64,000 nucleotides of DNA, from positions 76,949,785 through 77,013,784 of the forward strand of contig CM048555.1 of the NCBI GenBank assembly GCA_026413225.1, in the 5' to 3' direction. Positions 60,111 through 64,000 of this stretch are shown here, piece by piece. A model generated the notes under the pieces. The model was not told the DNA's origin. It saw only the letters and a program-made list of their open reading frames with translations, and made no database searches. Both the position numbers and the translations under genes were made by a program. The stretch's first letter is position 1. Every line of letters starts with the position of its first letter. The stretch is from Otis tarda. Lineage: Eukaryota; Chordata; Aves; Otidiformes; Otididae.

Positions 60111-62765
60111 TCCATTGGGAAATAAATCTATGTCATCCTGCCCTGAAGCCATAATAGCTCTGACAGGGCTGTTGTGCCCTCAGCTGCCTCCTGAGTCACT
60201 GCCCTCTCCCGACTCAGGGAAGTTTCCTTCATTAAAAGTTGAAAAAACAAGCACAAAGGGAGAGAAGAAAAAGAGGGAAAGGTGGAGTTTCTGGGCTTCT
60301 CTCAGAACCGAAATTAAAACTGTGCATTTGTGAAAGGACAGTGATCCCTCCACCCGCAGTCCCTTTCTAATGATCAACACTTTCTGTAGTTCGAAGGATG
60401 TTCTCCCTCTCTCCTCCACTTCAGAAATGGAAGAAATAATCAGCTCAAGGCTTTTTTTTTTGGCCTTGAAACACATCTGCATGGAAAGGCAAAAGCAAAA
60501 TGATGCTCTGTATTGATTGCACACAAATTTGCTCCCCTCAAGACACATCGACATGGCCCACTCTAGCACCATTGCAAATTGAATGCTTGGACACAGGCAG
60601 AGGAATTGGCGTCCATTTCATTCTTGCGCATATACGCTGTCCGTCACGGATATTTTGTAGAATCTTTGCTTTTGTGAGAGGAAGAACAGGCAAAATGGGA
60701 TGCTTCAGTGTTGAGTAATGATCAGAACAAGCTGGCACCTGCATTTCACAAATTTACTCTGAAGATATTTCTCTGTGGAAATGGGAAAATCTCCTGGTCT
60801 GCTTTCATTCTGGGAGTCAGAAAACAATTTAAACTAAGAGGAGAAAAAATTACTAAGGAGAAAGTGTCTTTTATCTTACAAAGAGGTATCTGGTGCTTTC
60901 TGAAGAATTTAGCCCTAGCCACTGTCGAAGACATGGTGATGAGCATGGTGATCATGCTTCTGGAATAGTATCTGCCAAAACTGTTGGTTCTTACCTCTTG
61001 GCATTGCAGCTGCCCAGAGAACTCATTCCAAACAGTGGAGGCACACGTCCCGCAGTGCTGAAACAAGAAAGTTACAGCTGCAGAAGCTGAGGGATAGGAT
61101 GTGCAGCTCATATACATACGTTCTTCTTCTGCCAAGGACTGTCTCATGGCATCGTGATCTGACAGAAAAGGGCTCTGCTTTACAGCAAGCATTACTTTAA
61201 GTCCATAGCAGTGCAGATCAGGTAGGTAGGTACCTACTCCCCTAGGTCCCTTAAGAAAGATATTCCACCTCAGCTATTTTCATCTGTGAGTTCAATCCTA
61301 CCTTTGTATTATTAATTTGTCATCTATTAGGAAGTGTTTGTCCTCATGAGTTTGTGCAGTGCCCAGGGCAGAAGGATCCTGATCCCATTTGAGATCCCCA
61401 GAAGCTGCAGTTGGAGACCACTCAGACCTGATAATCAGATTGTTATTTCCATATTGGCTCGTCTTCAATTAAACTGTTATTCAGGCATGTTGGATAACTT
61501 CTTAACTAGAAAAAAGGTGATATTCCTTGTGATGAGCACTGCTTTAAGGTAGATGTTAGACACTTTGCTCAGGTGGACGCACTCCGTCTCCATGTGATCA
61601 CATTTCTTTGAAAACACATCAGTGCTTAGCATCCCTCTGACTTTTTCTTTTGCCTTGGAAGGGGAACAGGGGGAAGTAATTCAGTCTTTAAAACTTGGCT
61701 GCTTCTTATTGATAAATGTCCTCTGTATTTTCATACTTTAAAGGAATGTTCTTATATCATGATGAATAGCCCTTTTAGGCCCAGAATCAATTCAAACCTT
61801 TTCCATCCTAGTGCTTGAAATTCTTGGGAGGATATTCCAGTTTCCATAGTCTCGTTCGTTGTTATGTGACTGCATCAGCATTAGCACTGAAATCAATCTT
61901 GATTTACATTTTGCTCCTGTACAGGTGCTCAGAGCAGCAGCTTTTCAATGCATAGTTAGTGGACGTTGCACTGAATAAATTTTGGGAAGATTTACTACTC
62001 TAGTGACATAAAATCTGGAAAGTTATTATAAACTTTGACAGATATCAGCTATGCTCTATGTAAAGGCTATTCCATCTTTTACAAATATATTGACTGTGAT
62101 TCTTGATATTATTTTTTATTCATTTTTATTTTCTCCTCTTTGTTTCCAGATTGTAATTCTACAGCTGCTTAACAAAGTGAACTCTTTCTTTTCCAGTTTT
62201 TCTTGGCACACACAACAAAAAGGCTCTGAAGTCCTAGAAGAAAGACAAGGAACCATATTAATAAATATTTTGAAGGAAAGTGTCTCCTGTGTGCTGACAG
62301 GTAAAAAATATTCCAGGCAGTAATTAAAGAAAAGAGAATTTTTTGAAACCCCACTCAACCCACCTATTTCCCTGCCATGTTCAGATTTCTATTACCAGAC
62401 AAAACCACTCAGATGTTAGCACACATTACAGTGAATTCTAATTATGTCTAGCTTTTATTCATACCTTGAATCTTCTTTGATCTGGACTTATCCTTTTAGC
62501 ATAAGATGGAATATCTCAGAGTAAACCCAGCCATCTATAATGTCAATGTACATGAACCAGTTCCTGAACCTTCAGCCAGGAGCTGGAAACCAAGATAATT
62601 TCATGAAACAGAAGCAGAAGAAAAAAAACACAAAATAACTGAATTTTGACAAATTTATTTGAAATATTAATTGAGAAATATAACAAAATAGTACAAATAG
62701 AAATGTATATGCAGTGTAATTTTTATAAAAGCAGAAGAAAGAATACTGACATTTCAAAAAATTTT

Positions 62766-62796
62766 AAAAAGCTAAAAGCTAATATAAAAGCTAATA
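62766..62796. repeat. Short AAAAGCTAA repeats
   Basis: Three closely spaced AAAAGCT cores with A/T spacers in an AT-rich setting. Confidence 0.8.
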
Positions 62797-64000
62797 GACT
62801 GGCCTGTATGGGATATATCTTTCCTAAACTTTAGAGATTAAACTGTGATGATGTCAAGGTCTTCTTGCATCTGCAGATGGGAACCAAAGCATTCAGATGG
62901 CTCCAGCTGAAGGAGGACTGTTCCTTCACTGAAGTAGGTCTTTCCTTACCTAGTTGCTACCTTATAAATGTGGCAAGTAGCTGTGCAGAATTTATCACCC
63001 CACCTCTGTACTGTGAGGTTCTGTAGCCAGACTCATCATGTCCTCTGATCATTTTTTAACTGCAGAGCTGTAAAGCTCATTGTTTCTAATGAGCCTACAA
63101 ATCTTCTAATGCCTACAATCTTTTATTTTAATATTTCTTTCTTCAGTGTGAACTTTTCAACCTCGGCTCAGAAAAAAGAACAAAGAAAGCATTTTAAGGG
63201 CTAGTTGAGGGCTACTAGAAAACTGTTAACATAATTGTATACCTTCCATGCATTGACTGTGTATGGTTGAGACAGGAACAGTTTGTGCTTTGCACACAAT
63301 GTGCTGGTTCTCCATGGCTTTGGCTCCTACGCTCTGCTTATAGAGCTGCAGTAGAAGAGACAAATATAGATATCTAGGGGCATGGTTTATCCCATCCTTC
63401 AGCAGGCATCTTAAACAAGACAGAGGGCTTAATTGCTGATTTTATTTATTTTCCATTCACTGAGGTCAGATGTGATGTGGGATTTGTGTGACTGGGAAAG
63501 GATAAAGGGAGGAAAGAACACACAAGATTTGTGACCAAGTCCTTTCATGACATGTGCCACTCTTTTAAAAAAGTGAGAGAAATTAGTAGACCTGACAAGA
63601 TGCCTTGTCCTGTTGTAGGCATCATCCTGGCCTCCTCCACCATTTGATTTTCCTCTGTGCTAATTCCAGAATCTTCCCTTGTCCCCAAGTTCATGATGCC
63701 TATGTAATATCCTCTTAAACCTTACTGAGAGAGCTGGAGTTAAAAATATTTAAGAAATGCCGGAAAAGGCAACAGTCTGTTTTCAGGCCGAAGGAATGCA
63801 GTATGCAGTTTTTCAGGGAGATTTCTGGGTTCCCCAGGCAAAATTAATTAAATGCCGCTCATTCTTTGTGCTGTCACATAGCTTTTTCTCATTAGCAATT
63901 CTTCCTTCCTCCCCTTGCCCCAAGACCTGTGGTGACTCCACCAAGACACCCTCCTACTAGTTTCCTTGCCTTCTTTGTTTAATCCCTTTGTGTAAAGCTG

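Larger units (their letters stand above)
57813..64000. other. Non-coding stretch to the window end
   Basis: No recognised TE or confirmed exon. It contains T tracts (59514-59526), the direct duplication at 60073-60110, and A-rich AAAAGCT repeats at 62766-62796. Minus frames of 162 codons (58677-59165) and 148 codons (60746-61192) lack recognisable domains. About 62050-62830 is AT-rich. Confidence 0.5.

Noticed and set aside
1-64000. Endogenous retrovirus or LTR
   Set aside because: No paired LTRs, primer-binding site or retroviral protein landmarks were recognised; decayed solo LTRs cannot be excluded by eye.
1-64000. CRISPR array, operon or other prokaryotic system; tRNA or rRNA genes
   Set aside because: No spaced repeats, no gene-dense layout, no tRNA or rRNA landmarks; the DNA is clearly vertebrate.

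Overview
This window looks like avian nuclear DNA. The strongest evidence is a set of CR1 LINE fragments with the typical bird 3' end (a CATAGAATCACAGAATGG-type terminus, then the GGTTGGAAGGGACC and CCACCACCTCTCTGGGCAAC blocks when read antisense). They lie in AT-leaning, intron-like or intergenic sequence with no operons, no Shine-Dalgarno sites and no long open frames. I cannot name the species, chromosome or host gene.

No complete protein-coding gene is visible. The long open frames fall into three groups: they lie inside CR1 copies, where a conceptual product resembles part of CR1 ORF2; they are antisense to CR1; or they are chance frames of about 60-210 codons without recognisable domains. 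The best coding candidate is one 185-bp internal exon on the minus strand at 12272-12456. It has a pyrimidine-rich acceptor, a plausible donor, an open frame and local CpG enrichment, but I do not recognise the protein. A weaker minus-strand candidate is at 20587-20732. If either is real, part of the window is intron of a minus-strand gene; otherwise it is gene desert.

The repeats form layers of different age. (1) Younger CR1 3' fragments: three related minus-strand copies (10650-10945, 30376-30709, 31761-31956), a minus copy of another subfamily (51100-51195) and a plus copy (39812-39925). (2) Much older CR1 remnants found through scattered reverse-transcriptase and 3'-domain landmarks: plus strand at 18105-19015 and 21781-22433; minus strand at 42880-43770 and 43960-44690; small 3'-end pieces at 16925-17060 and possibly 2905-2955 and 34870-35000. 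(3) Three probable MIR SINE fossils (7925-8020, 9570-9695, 45150-45290). (4) A 94-bp ancient element with terminal inverted repeats (57719-57812) and a possible relative at 8930-9050.

Local structures include an exact palindrome with 19-bp arms (18060-18099), an 11-bp-arm hairpin (49483-49509), short direct duplications (9714, 40558, 46874, 60073) and homopolymers, mostly T tracts on the plus strand. Stretches not listed are single-copy-looking non-coding sequence. The block at 45290-47730 has features I associate with conserved non-coding elements, but conservation cannot be judged from one sequence.

I found no bacterial-type system, CRISPR array, rRNA, tRNA or recognisable endogenous retrovirus.
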